Below are positions 17,608 through 27,800 of a stretch of 64,000 bases of DNA, piece after piece. The notes under the pieces were generated by a model, which worked only from the letters and a program-made list of their open reading frames with translations, was not told where the DNA came from and ran no database searches. The position numbers and the translations under genes were made by a program. Position 1 is the stretch's first letter; the number at the start of each line of letters is the position of its first letter. This DNA comes from Lewinellaceae bacterium (GTDB taxonomy: Bacteria > Bacteroidota > Bacteroidia > Chitinophagales > Saprospiraceae): contig JACJYR010000004.1 of NCBI GenBank assembly GCA_020636005.1, positions 310,001 through 374,000 of the forward strand, written 5' to 3'.

Positions 17608-18585
17608 TCATCCTAATTTCGCCAACAACCTTTCCACCGCAATGTCCGAACATTTAAAATGGCCCTTGGGGCAGGCAGACTTTCCGTGAAGCCCACATGG
17701 TCTGCAGTCGAGTGGAAATTCAGTTTCAACTAAAGCAGAATTTTCGGACAAAGGCGTAAATCCAAAAGCAGGTATGGTTGAACAAAAAACTGCCGTCACC
17801 GGGGCATTGACTGCCGAAGCAAGGTGGAGCGGCGCCGAATCATTGACAAAGTTCATCCTGGCATTTTTCATCAGGGCAGCCGACTGCAAAAAGGTAAGTT
17901 GGCCTGCCAACACGACTATTCTTTTTTCAGTGAAATATCGCTTGATACTGTTGCAAAGCTCCAAATCGCCTTTTCCACCCAATAAAAATATTGATAGCTC
18001 CTCCCCTACCTTCTCTATCAGTTCTATCCATTTTGTAGCAGGAAATTGTTTTGTGAACCAGACCGAGGCAGGTGAAATCGTGATGTATGCTTGATGGATT
18101 GGAATTATCCTGAAGTCTTCCGCTGAAGGATAAAGTTTTGGCTTAACAAATTGATTGTCTGTCCATTCGGCAATTAAGGAAAGATTCCGGGCTACTTCAT
18201 GGGTTCCGTCACCAAATTGGTGCGGGCAGCTTTTAGAAAAACATAATGACCAGGGGTTTTTGTTGAAACCGACCGTCTTATTTGCGCCGGCAAATACTGT
18301 TAAAAATCCAGTGGAGAAAAAGCGCTGAAGGTTGACCACCAAATCATAGTGTTTTTCCCGGATTTGGGGGATGAGTGAAAAAAGCCCTTTGTACTTGGCT
18401 TGTTTTTTTTCCCAAATCAAAACCTCATGGATAAAAGGATGGCCCTCAAACAAAGTCTCATTCCCTTTTCGCACCAATATATCAATTGCTGCCTGCGGAA
18501 AATGGTGGCGTAGTTTTTCCAAAAGCGCCGTTGCCAAAATCACATCTCCAATAAAGGCCGTTTGTATGACAAGAATTTTTTTCAT
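17608..18585 (-). CDS. Glycosyltransferase family 9 (heptosyltransferase-like)
   Basis: 325-residue protein of the ADP-heptose:LPS heptosyltransferase family. The ATG at 18585 gives the usual start MKKILVIQTAFIGDVILATAL; an upstream in-frame ATG at 18609 is less likely. Other hallmarks: YDLVVNLQRFFSTG, ITISPASVWFTKQFPATKW, FLLGGKGDLELC, NARMNFVNDSAPLHLASAV and CRPCGLHGKSACPKGHFKC, the cysteine-rich segment common in this family. It probably adds a core sugar to lipid A-linked oligosaccharide at the inner membrane. It lies downstream of the isc genes and upstream of glpK on the same strand, with no obvious functional link. Confidence 0.88.
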   Translation of the reverse strand: MKKILVIQTAFIGDVILATALLEKLRHHFPQAAIDILVRKGNETLFEGHPFIHEVLIWEKKQAKYKGLFSLIPQIREKHYDLVVNLQRFFSTGFLTVFAGANKTVGFNKNPWSLCFSKSCPHQFGDGTHEVARNLSLIAEWTDNQFVKPKLYPSAEDFRIIPIHQAYITISPASVWFTKQFPATKWIELIEKVGEELSIFLLGGKGDLELCNSIKRYFTEKRIVVLAGQLTFLQSAALMKNARMNFVNDSAPLHLASAVNAPVTAVFCSTIPAFGFTPLSENSALVETEFPLDCRPCGLHGKSACPKGHFKCSDIAVERLLAKLG

Positions 18586-18656
18586 AATAGAAAAGCTCCA
18601 ATGAAACATATCATTGGAGCTTCGCTCAAAGCTATAAGAATTTACTTTTTGTTGTT

Positions 18657-18983
18657 TTAAACCGCAAAACTTTCACCGCAGCCACATGTCCGGGAAGCGT
18701 TTGGGTTGTTAAAAGCAAAGCCTTTCCCTTCCAAACCACCACTGAATTCAAGTGTGGAGTTAAACAAGTATAAAAAACTCTTCAGGTCGGTGACCACCTT
18801 CACACCATTGTCCTCAAAAACCTGATCGTTCGGATGGCTTTCATTGTCGAAATCCAGGTTGTAGCTTAAGCCGGAACAACCGCCGCTCGTTACGGAAACC
18901 CTAACGAAATAGTCATTGCCTAAGCCTTCCTTGGCTTTGATATCATTAATTTTTTGTTTTGCGCTATCTGCTACAAAAACCAT
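18657..18983 (-). CDS. iscA: Iron-sulfur assembly A-type carrier (IscA/HesB)
   Basis: 108-residue A-type Fe-S carrier. Three conserved cysteines are present: VTSGGCSG near residue 35 and the C-terminal TCGCGESF pair. It receives clusters from the IscU scaffold and passes them to apo-proteins. It is the last gene of the iscS-iscU-iscA run, 26 bp after iscU, supporting co-transcription. Confidence 0.94.
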   Translation of the reverse strand: MVFVADSAKQKINDIKAKEGLGNDYFVRVSVTSGGCSGLSYNLDFDNESHPNDQVFEDNGVKVVTDLKSFLYLFNSTLEFSGGLEGKGFAFNNPNASRTCGCGESFAV

Positions 18984-19009
18984 AGCTAACAGTATTATTA
19001 ATCAAAAAA

Positions 19010-19423
19010 TTAAGCGGTTGCAACTTCCGCTGCTACTTCAATGCCGTTCTTTTTTTTGTAATCGGCAATGGCCGCCTTGATGGCGTCTTCTGCCAGCACA
19101 GAGCAGTGGATTTTCACGGGCGGTAAGGCTAGCTCTTCCACAATGTCCATATTGTCAATTGTCAATGCCTCGTCCACCGATTTTCCTTTCAGCCATTCCG
19201 TGGCCAGTGAGGAGGAAGCGATAGCAGAGCCACAGCCAAACGTTTTGAATTTTGCATCCCGGATGGTACCGGTTGCGTCGTCCACCTCAATTTGGAGGCG
19301 CATCACGTCGCCGCACTCAGGCGCCCCGACTAAGCCGGTGCCCACGTTTTTTTGGCTCTTGTCAAGTGTGCCGACATTGCGGGGGTTCTTGAAATGTTCG
19401 AGGACTTTATTGGAATATGCCAT
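19010..19423 (-). CDS. iscU: Fe-S cluster scaffold IscU
   Basis: 137-residue scaffold on which iron-sulfur clusters are built. It starts MAYSNKVLEHFKNPRNVGTLD and carries the three cluster-binding cysteines in GAPECGD, TFGCGSAIASSS and KIHCSVLAEDA, plus the LPPVK chaperone-recognition motif just before the last cysteine. The LPPVK suggests an HscA-type partner, but hscA/hscB are not in the window. It sits between iscS and iscA on the minus strand. Confidence 0.97.
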   Translation of the reverse strand: MAYSNKVLEHFKNPRNVGTLDKSQKNVGTGLVGAPECGDVMRLQIEVDDATGTIRDAKFKTFGCGSAIASSSLATEWLKGKSVDEALTIDNMDIVEELALPPVKIHCSVLAEDAIKAAIADYKKKNGIEVAAEVATA

Positions 19424-19486
19424 AATCTGATGATTTTATGTTTTACTAAATTTATGATTTTCAATGAGTTGGTTAAAATTAAAGGC

Positions 19487-20704
19487 TTAGTGTTCCGACC
19501 ATTCCACTTTTGTCAAGTCCACGCCTTCCTGGTACATTTCCCAGATTGGGCTGAGGTCTCGCATGTGCTGCACCCCTTTTGAAATAGCTTCGACTGCATA
19601 GTCTACATCTTCTTCCGTGGTGAAACGCCCCAAGCTGAAACGAAGGGAAGAGTGTGCCAAATCGTCGCCTAAGCCCAAAGCAATCAAGACATAAGAAGGT
19701 TCAAGCGAAGCCGAGGTGCAAGCAGAACCCGACGACAATGCAATTTCCTGGTTGAAGGTCATCATCAGGCCCTCGCCTTCCACGTGCTTGAAGGAAATAT
19801 TGGTGACGTGTGGCATCCTGTGTTCAACATTGCCATTCACATAGACTTCTTCCAGTTGCTTAAAGCCGTTTTCCAATTTGTCACGCAGGCGGCTCAATCG
19901 GGCAGCGTCCTGATCCATTTCTTTCATTGCCAGTTCTGCCGCTTTTCCAAAGCCCACGATACCTGGCACGTTCAATGTGCCGGAGCGCATTCCACGCTCG
20001 TGCCCACCGCCGTCCATTTGGGCTGTTACTTTAACCCGTGGGTTTTTGCGGCTGACGTACAATGCACCCACGCCTTTTGGGCCATACATTTTATGGGCGG
20101 TGAATGCCATTAGGTGTATGCCCAATTCCCTGGGGTGGGTCTGTATTTTACCTACTGCTTGGGTGGCATCGCTGAAAAAGAGGACACCGTGCTTGGCACA
20201 GATGTCACCGATTTCTTTCATCGGCTGGATAACCCCCGTTTCATTGTTGGCCCACATGATAGACACCAAAATCGTATTGGGCTTGATAGCCGCTTCTAAT
20301 TCAGCCAAATCAATAAGGCCATCGGCTTGCACATCTAAAAAAGTGACCTCTGCACCTTGCTTTTCCAAGCGATGGCAAGTATCCAAAACAGCCTTATGCT
20401 CAGTCTTAGTGGTGATGATGTGGTTGCCTTTGCGGGCGTACATTTCATACACGCCTTTCAGGGCGAGGTTATCGGCTTCCGTTGCGCCAGAGGTAAAAAT
20501 TATTTCTTTTGGATCAGCATCAAGCAGCTTGGCTATTTGCTCACGGGCATAATCTACTGCCTCTTCAGCTTCCCAACCAAAAGGGTGGCTACGGCTGGCT
20601 GCGTTACCATGATGTTCAAAAAAATAAGGCACCATGGCCTCTACAACCCTGGGATCGCAAGGTGTTGTAGCGTTATTGTCGAGATAAATTTTTCTGGCTC
20701 CCAT
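19487..20704 (-). CDS. iscS: Cysteine desulfurase IscS
   Basis: 405-residue PLP enzyme that removes sulfur from cysteine for Fe-S clusters and thio-modified tRNA. Visible: start KIYLDNNATTPCDPRVVEAM, FTSGATEADNLALKG, MWANNETGVIQPMKEI, the PLP lysine in AFTAHKMYGPKGVGALY and the catalytic cysteine loop ALSSGSACTSASLEPS. It is the first gene of the operon, with a promoter and a palindrome upstream. No iscR or sufR homologue is adjacent. Confidence 0.97.
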   Translation of the reverse strand: MGARKIYLDNNATTPCDPRVVEAMVPYFFEHHGNAASRSHPFGWEAEEAVDYAREQIAKLLDADPKEIIFTSGATEADNLALKGVYEMYARKGNHIITTKTEHKAVLDTCHRLEKQGAEVTFLDVQADGLIDLAELEAAIKPNTILVSIMWANNETGVIQPMKEIGDICAKHGVLFFSDATQAVGKIQTHPRELGIHLMAFTAHKMYGPKGVGALYVSRKNPRVKVTAQMDGGGHERGMRSGTLNVPGIVGFGKAAELAMKEMDQDAARLSRLRDKLENGFKQLEEVYVNGNVEHRMPHVTNISFKHVEGEGLMMTFNQEIALSSGSACTSASLEPSYVLIALGLGDDLAHSSLRFSLGRFTTEEDVDYAVEAISKGVQHMRDLSPIWEMYQEGVDLTKVEWSEH

Positions 20705-20723
20705 TAATTGGATTTATGTTTAT

Positions 20724-20738
20724 TTAGATTTAATCTAA
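20724..20738. promoter_or_regulatory. Palindrome TTAGATT-T-AATCTAA before iscS
   Basis: Perfect 7-bp half-sites around one central base, lying between the iscS -7 box (20742-20749) and the start codon at 20704. The position is that of a repressor site; the regulator is unknown. Confidence 0.45.
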
Positions 20739-20741
20739 GCG

Positions 20742-20749
20742 CAAATATA
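20742..20749 (-). promoter_or_regulatory. Candidate -7 box (TATATTTG) for the isc operon
   Basis: Exact TAnnTTTG match on the minus strand, 38 bp upstream of the iscS ATG. Confidence 0.6.
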
Positions 20750-20911
20750 ACAGAATATACATGAATTGGTTTGAAGAAAACTTCTTTTTTATCGAACAAA
20801 AAAGAATGAAGTTCTTTCACCACATGAAACGGATATGGATAGCCGCCTAAATCTATAGACCTCATAAAAGAGCATTTCTGGTATACCCCAAATACGGTTT
20901 GAAAAATTGCT

Positions 20912-20919
20912 TATTTTTG
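20912..20919 (+). promoter_or_regulatory. Candidate -7 box (TATTTTTG) for the Uma2 gene
   Basis: Exact TAnnTTTG match, 16 bp before the ATG at 20936, leaving a very short leader. Confidence 0.45.
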
Positions 20920-20935
20920 TAAAAAACACAACCAT

Positions 20936-21517
20936 ATGTCCTCAGCAACAGCAGCCGAACCAAAGCAAAAAAGTAAAAGCCAAGCACCAAGCATTATTTC
21001 AAAAGAACAGTTCCTCCGAAAATACACCAACCGGGAGGACGGCTACAAATATGAATGGAACAACGGCCTGGTTGAAAAAACAAACGCTATCAACCAATAC
21101 CAATCAAAGTTTTTCATTGTATTACTTGACGTGCTAATAAAAACAGCAGCATTTAAAGAAGGCGGAAGGATAGTCCAGGAAACAGACATGGACACGTCAC
21201 CTATTCAGCTAAGAAGGCCAGACATAGCCTATTATACTGCTGAACAACTGAAAAAGATGTGGAACAAGGAAAATCAAGTCGCCCTCTTTATAGTCGAAGT
21301 CATCTCCCCCTCTGACAAAGCCGAGGACATCAACAAAAAACTGGAAGAATACTTCCGTGCAGGGGTCCAGGTTGTATGGCACATTTTCCCCGAATCAAAA
21401 AAAGTGGACGTTTATACCTCTCCAGATGATGTGACCATCTGCCGTGACAAGGCGGTTTGCAGCGCTGCGCCTGTCATTCCATATCTGGAAGTGGTTGCGG
21501 AAGTACTGTTTTCATAA
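20936..21517 (+). CDS. Uma2 family (DUF820) endonuclease-like protein
   Basis: 193-residue protein of the Uma2/DUF820 family, which has a restriction-endonuclease-like (PD-(D/E)xK) fold. The core acids are seen in LRRPDIAYYT and in the strand ALFIVEVISPSDKAEDINKKLEEYFRAGV, where E-x-I and the later lysine correspond to the active site; VQVVWHIFPESKKVDVY follows. These families are expanded in Cyanobacteria and some Bacteroidota and their biological role is uncertain. It is monocistronic with its own promoter box and terminator. Confidence 0.88.
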   Translation: MSSATAAEPKQKSKSQAPSIISKEQFLRKYTNREDGYKYEWNNGLVEKTNAINQYQSKFFIVLLDVLIKTAAFKEGGRIVQETDMDTSPIQLRRPDIAYYTAEQLKKMWNKENQVALFIVEVISPSDKAEDINKKLEEYFRAGVQVVWHIFPESKKVDVYTSPDDVTICRDKAVCSAAPVIPYLEVVAEVLFS

Positions 21518-21542
21518 TGCTGCCCCAAATAATGCTGAAACG

Positions 21543-21579
21543 GCGGCAGGGTTGGTGCCAACCCTGCCGCTGTTTTTTT
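21543..21579 (+). terminator. Rho-independent terminator after the Uma2 gene
   Basis: Perfect 13-bp stem (GCGGCAGGGTTGG / CCAACCCTGCCGC) with a 2-nt loop, then a T run to 21579. Confidence 0.9.
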
Positions 21580-21741
21580 GCCCACCTGTTGTTAACAACC
21601 CGTTAAATTCAATTTATTTTTATTTCCCCGCCAAGCCCTGTGCATCCAACTTTTCGACTTTGAAGCCCGTTGTACTTGCATAGGAAGTGTTAGCTTTGTA
21701 AATCCTTTCCATAGCACCTCAACTACTTTGAAGTCCCTTGA

Positions 21742-21833
21742 TGAGAGTGTTCATTAATCTGTGTCAATTTTGCACAAGTTATTGATTGTGAGGATGTGTT
21801 TTTTTCAAAAACACACTTCTCTGAATGGTCTCG
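21742..21833 (+). mobile_element. R2 inverted-repeat element, copy A
   Basis: 92-bp element repeated in inverse orientation at 49113-49204. By eye about 79 of 91 aligned positions match with no gap. Its ends are imperfect inverted repeats (TGAGAGTGTTCA at the left, TGAATGGTCTCG at the right, i.e. GAGA-N3-TTCA inward). It contains a 9-bp stem hairpin, TGTGTTTTT-TTC-AAAAACACA. It lies just upstream of the macroglobulin gene. Confidence 0.75.
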
Positions 21834-21894
21834 TCCTTGGTTATCAATGAAAAACCGCAGGATGCCAATCCCGCACTACACCAAATCCAACCGT

Positions 21895-24800
21895 ATGAAA
21901 TTTCAATCATTTTGGGGGAGCAAACTCCTCACTTTTGTTTTGGCCATCGGCCTCGGGGCCATTTTGGTCAGCTTTACTACGCTGCCCGGATTTTCCTTTT
22001 ATGAAAGTTTCCGAAGCTTCCTAACTCAAAACTCATCACTCATCACTCAAAACTCCCACCCGCCCAACATGAAATTTGACTTCGATAAAGCCTGGCGTGA
22101 AATAGACAGCCTCGAACAGCGTGGTCTGCCCAAAAGCGCCCTCGAAAAAACAGAAGCACTGCTGGACGCCGCCCGTACTGAAAATGCGCCTGCCCAGGAA
22201 ATCAAAGCCTTGATGTACAGGGGCAAATACCAAAGTCAATTGGAGGAGGACGGTATGCCAAAAGCCATTTTCCGCTTTGAACAGGAAATAGAAAATGCCG
22301 AATTTCCCGTAAAGCCCATCATGCAGTCCATGCTCGCCGAGATGTACCAGGGCTACCTCGACAACAACTATTGGCGCTTCCAAAACAGGACGCAAACGGG
22401 GGATTTTAAACCCGATGACCTCCGCACCTGGAGCATAGAGCAGATCACCCGGGAAAGCGCAAAACTTTATTGGGCTTCCCTGTCCGACCCGAAATTGAAG
22501 TCCACCGACATCGGGGATTTCAAAATCCTTTTGACAGAAGGCAAGAATGAGGAAGGCCTCCGCCCTACCCTGTTCGACTTCCTGGCACACCGGGCAATTG
22601 ACTATTTCATGAACGAGCGCAGCTACCTCACCCAGCCCGCCTACAAGTTTTACATTGACAATGAAAAGGCATTTGCCCAGGCCAGCGATTTTGCAAAATG
22701 GAAAATCGAGACGCCGGACACCGCTTCGCAAAAATTGCAGACCCTGCTGTTGTTGCAGGATTTGCTGGACTTTAGGCTTTCAAAAAAAGACAATAAGGCT
22801 GCTTTGCTTGATGTGGACTTGAAGCGCCTGCAGTTTGTTTACAGCAATGCCGTGCTGGACACGAAAGACGCCGTTTACCTCAAAGCCCTTGAAAACCTGC
22901 AAAAACAAAACGAGGGAAATCCCACTGAAGCAGAGGTCATTTTCCAAATAGCCAGTTTCTATAATAATAATGGTGCAGGCTACCAGGTGGCCCCGATGGG
23001 CAGCCCTCAGGTGGACGACGAGCGCAAATGGTATTTCAAAAAAGCCCACGACCTCTGCAATACTGCTATTGAAAAATACCCCAGCAGCTTCGGCGCCAAG
23101 CAATGTGCCGTGTTGAAAGCAAGCATCCTCGAAAAGCAACTCGACATGAACACCGAAATGGTGAACCTGCCAGAGCAGCCTTTTTTAGCCAAAATAGACT
23201 ACCGCAATGTGCCGGAGGCTTGGTTCAAAGTCATCCGTTTTGATGAAAAAAAGCGGGAGGAATTTGAAAAACTCCAGTCCGGGCGGGATGCCAACGACCG
23301 CATCCTCGACTATTTCAACAAACTGAAACCCATCAAAAGCTGGTCGGTGAAACTGCCCGGCGACGGAGACTTCCGCCGCCATAGCGTGGAGATAAAAATG
23401 GACGGCCTGCCTTGTGGCCAATATCTCGTCATGGTCGCTGGCAGCAATGCCTTCTCAAAATCAGCGGGCGCCGTTGGCTACCTTTTTACTAATGTGTCGA
23501 ATATCGGATACTGGCAAAGGCAGGGCGACGAGGGCACTTCCATCGTTGTTTTTGACCGGAAAACGGGCGGGCCAACTAAAGGCGTAGCCGGGGAATTTTG
23601 GGTGCAGAACTACAATTCCGTTTTCAGGAAATACGATTGGAAAAAGAAAGGCATTGCCGTGAGCGACGCCAACGGTTTTATCAACCCCGGCCTCTCCGAC
23701 CGGGAGGACCGCAACTTCAGGATTTTGCTGCGCAATGGTAAGGACACACTGTTCACCCAGGAAAACTATTACAACTACACTTATAACAACCAAACCCGTC
23801 CTTACCAACAGACGCAGTTTTTCCTTGACCGTGGAATTTACAGGCCAGGGCAGACAGTCTATTTCAAAGGTATCGCCCTCGAATTTGACGAAAAGCGAAT
23901 GCCTTCTATTTTGAAAAACCAGGCTGTCACCGTTTCCTTCAAAGACGCCAACTGGCAGAATGTCAGCAGCCTGCAATTGAAAACCAACGAGTATGGCACG
24001 TTCAGCGGCCAGTTCACCGCACCGAGGGGCGGGCTGTTGGGGAATATGCAAATTATGTCCAGCATCGGCGGCCAATCCAAAAGTTTCCGGGTGGAGGAAT
24101 ACAAACGGCCAAAATTCGAGGTGGCCTTCGAGCCTGTCCAGGGCACTTACCGCCTCGACGATTCCGTGAAAATTACTGGCAACGCAGTGGCATACGCCGG
24201 CAGCAATATTGACGGGGCGCAGGTGACCTGGCGGGTCGTGCGGGAAGTGCGTTTCCCGTGGTGGCCCTGGTGGTATGCGAGGTGGATTCCCTGGCGGGGC
24301 GAAACGATGGAAATCGCCAATGGCGTGGCGACGACTGATGCTACCGGCAAATTCAACATCACCTTCGCCGCACTGCCCGACCGCAGCATCCCGAAGGATA
24401 AAAAACCCGAATTCAACTATACCATCTACGCCGACGTGACCGACATCACGGGCGAGACGCAGAGCAATGAGACGTATGTGGCTGTGGGTTACATTAGCAT
24501 GAAAGCAGACGTTACTGTAAATGGCTCACCTTTAGGGGTTGGGGGTTTAAATTTGGATAGCCTAAGCAAGTTGGAACTGGTCACCCAGAATCTCGCAGGG
24601 CAGTTTGAGCCAGTGCAAGGCACCGTGAAAATCGACTTGCTGGCTTCGCCAAAACAGGTCTATCTCGACCGTTATTGGGAGCAGCCCGACAGGCAGGTTT
24701 TAGGTGAAAAAGAGTTTAAACAGAACTTTTCAAAATTCGCTTGGGGCAATGAAAACGAGCCACAAAACTGGCCTGTGTCGAGTACCATTTTGGAGCAAAA

Positions 24801-27800
24801 ATTTGACACAAAAACCTCCAAAGAAGTCATGCTGCCAAAAGCCAAAATGACCACTGGCTGGTACGCCCTCACCATGACCACCACCGATAAATACGGCGAA
24901 AAAGTGGAGGTGAAGAAGTATTTCAGCACCTATGATTTGGATGAAAAAAAGCTTCCCGCACCCGCCATTGGTTGGCATATTTTGGAGAAACCTACCTGGC
25001 AGCCGGGCGAGACCGCCCCACTCTACTTTGGTACTTCTGAAAAGAACCTTTCCGTCTTGTTGGAAATGGAAAAAGATGGCAAAACCATCAGCCGCAAATG
25101 GCTGAAAGTGAGCGATTTATTAAAAGAAAATTATGCGATAAAGGAATCTGATCGTGGCAATGTCAGCTACATCTATTCCTGGGCAATGTACAACCGCACC
25201 GCAAACAATGCATCCGTCATTCAAGTGCCCTGGAGCAATAAAGACCTGACCATCGAATACGGCACTTTCCGTGACAAACTGCTGCCCGGCCAGAAAGAAG
25301 AATGGGTGGTGAAGATCAAAGGCCCGAAAGGCGAAAAAGTGGCTGCCGAGATGGTGGCCGGCATGTACGATGCATCTTTGGATGCCTTTGCCCCGAACAG
25401 TTGGGGGCTGGGCGTATGGCCCACCAGTTGGACGAGGATTAGGTACAATGCAGGCGGTTACCAGGCTATCCAGGAAAACTGGTTGAGTTATCCGATACCG
25501 ACTTCAACAGGGGAAAACGACTACCGCCAATACCGTGAATTGAACTGGTTCAACTGGTACTTCAACGACTACGGCGGAAGGATGTATATGGCCAAGTCAA
25601 GGGCAGGGCGTGATATGGCAGATGGGATGGTGACCTTGGAAATGGCTTCCGCTCCAGCACCTACTGCCGATATGGCTTATGCGAAAGAAGAAGCAGTCGT
25701 CGCAAACGGTGCCGCACCTGCTGAGGCGCAAGCTGGAAGTGGCGGTGATGTGCCGCTCAAAAAACCCGAAACCGATCTGTCCCAAGTCCAGGTCCGCACC
25801 AACCTAAACGAAACCGTCTTCTTCTTCCCGCATCTGATGACGGATGAGGAAGGAAACGTGGTCATCAAATTCACGATGAACGAGGCACTGACGAGGTGGA
25901 AATTTTTGGGCCTGGCTACTACTCCCGATTTAAAAATCGGGACTACCATGAAGGAAGTCGTCACCCAAAAAGACCTCATGGTGCTGCCCAACCCGCCGAG
26001 GTTTTTCAGGGAAAACGATGAGATAGAGTTCACGGCGAAGGTGTCCAATTTGACAGAAAAAACACTTGCTGGTGAAGCCAGATTAGAGTTGGTGAATGCG
26101 CTGACAGGCGAAAAACTGGATTGGTCAAAAATCACCAAAGTACCGCAGACCATCAACTTTACTGCTGAAGGCAAACAGTCCGCACGGCTGGCATGGCGCT
26201 TCAAAGTGCCTGATATTACTGATGTTCCAGTGATAGAACATACGGTGATAGCCGCCGCTGGGGAGTTTAGCGATGCAGAGCGGAGTGCTGCCCCCGTTTT
26301 ATCCAACCGTATGTTGGTGACGGAGACCATGCCGCTGCCGGTGCGGGGCAACGAGACGAAGACCTTCACATTGAATTCCTTAAAAAACAACACCTCCAAC
26401 ACGCTCCGTAACGAGGGTTTGACGCTTGAATTTACCCAAAACCCAGCGTGGTATGCAGTGCAGGCATTGCCCTACCTGATGGAGTATCCATATGAGTGTA
26501 CTGAGCAGATTTTCTCCCGCTACTATGCCAACAGTTTGGCAACCTCGGTCGCCAATTCGCACCCGAAAGTGAAGGCTGTTTTTGACAAATGGCGGCAATA
26601 CGAACCGGAGGCGCTGAAGAGCAATTTGAGCAAAAACGAAGAGTTGAAAACTGCCCTCTTGGAAGAAACGCCCTGGGTGCTGGCCGCCCAAAGCGAGGAG
26701 CAGCAAAAGCAAAACATCGCACTGCTGTTCGACCTGAACCGCATGGCCTACGAGCAGGAGGCCGCTTTGAAAAAACTACAGGACAGGCAGTTGCCGGGCG
26801 GCGGCTGGGCCTGGTTCCCCGGCGACCGGGACAGTTGGTACATCACACAGTATGTCGTGGAAGGGCTTGGCCACCTGCAAAAACTGGGCGTCCAGGACCT
26901 CGAAAACAATCCCGCCGCATGGCAGATGGTCGAAAAGGCCGTCCGCTACTGCGATGCCCGCATGGTGGAGCATTACGAGGATTTGGAGGACATGGTGAAA
27001 AACGGAAAGGCCAAATGGGAGGATGACCACATGGATTACCTGGTGTCGCATTACCTCTATACCCGCTCGTTTTTCCTGGAGGACAAATCGGCCCAGGCCA
27101 GCACGGGAAAGGCTCCATTGGGAGGTGGTGGCAAGCGCTACATTGCGCTGGATGGCAAAATTTCACAAGTCCATGACTATTACATGGGGCAGGCCGAAAT
27201 GTATTGGCTGAACAAAGGATTGTATACCGAAGGCATGTTGTCGCTGGCACTCAGCCGCACGGGCAAGGCCACTGTGGCCGCCCAAATCGTCCGCTCGCTG
27301 AAAGAGCGCTCGCTGAACAATGACGAACTCGGCATGTACTGGAAGTACCCGACCGGCTGGTGGTGGTATCAGGCCCCCATCGAGACCCACTCGCTGATGA
27401 TTGAAGTGTTCAACGACGTGGCCAATGATGCCAAAGCTGTGGACGACCTGAAAGTGTGGCTGTTGAAAAACAAGCAGACGAACAATTGGAAAACGACCAA
27501 GGCCACTTCGGAAGCTGTGTATGCCCTTTTGAGCAGCGGCGACAACTGGCTGTTGGAAGACCAGCCACTGAAAATCAGTTTGCCAAATGCCGCCAATTCC
27601 AAATTGGAACAACAGGTAAAAACTGCCCAACAAACTGCCGAGGCTGGCACGGGCTATTTCAAAACAAGGATACCTGGCGAAAATGTGACAAAGGATATGG
27701 CCACTATAAAAGTGCAAAACCCGAATAAGGTCGTGGCTTGGGGCGCCATGTACTGGCAGTATTTCGAGCAGTTGGACAAAATCAAAACCTTTGAGGAAAC

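Larger units (their letters stand above)
21518..21894. other. Intergenic: terminator plus R2 element
   Basis: Holds the Uma2 terminator (21543-21579) and the R2 repeat element (21742-21833). The 160 bases between them show no gene or clear promoter. Confidence 0.6.

Noticed and set aside
26589..27026. 145-residue Arg-rich open frame within the macroglobulin gene
   Set aside because: Frame-shifted reading of the coding strand; Arg/Gly-rich composition reflects codon bias.
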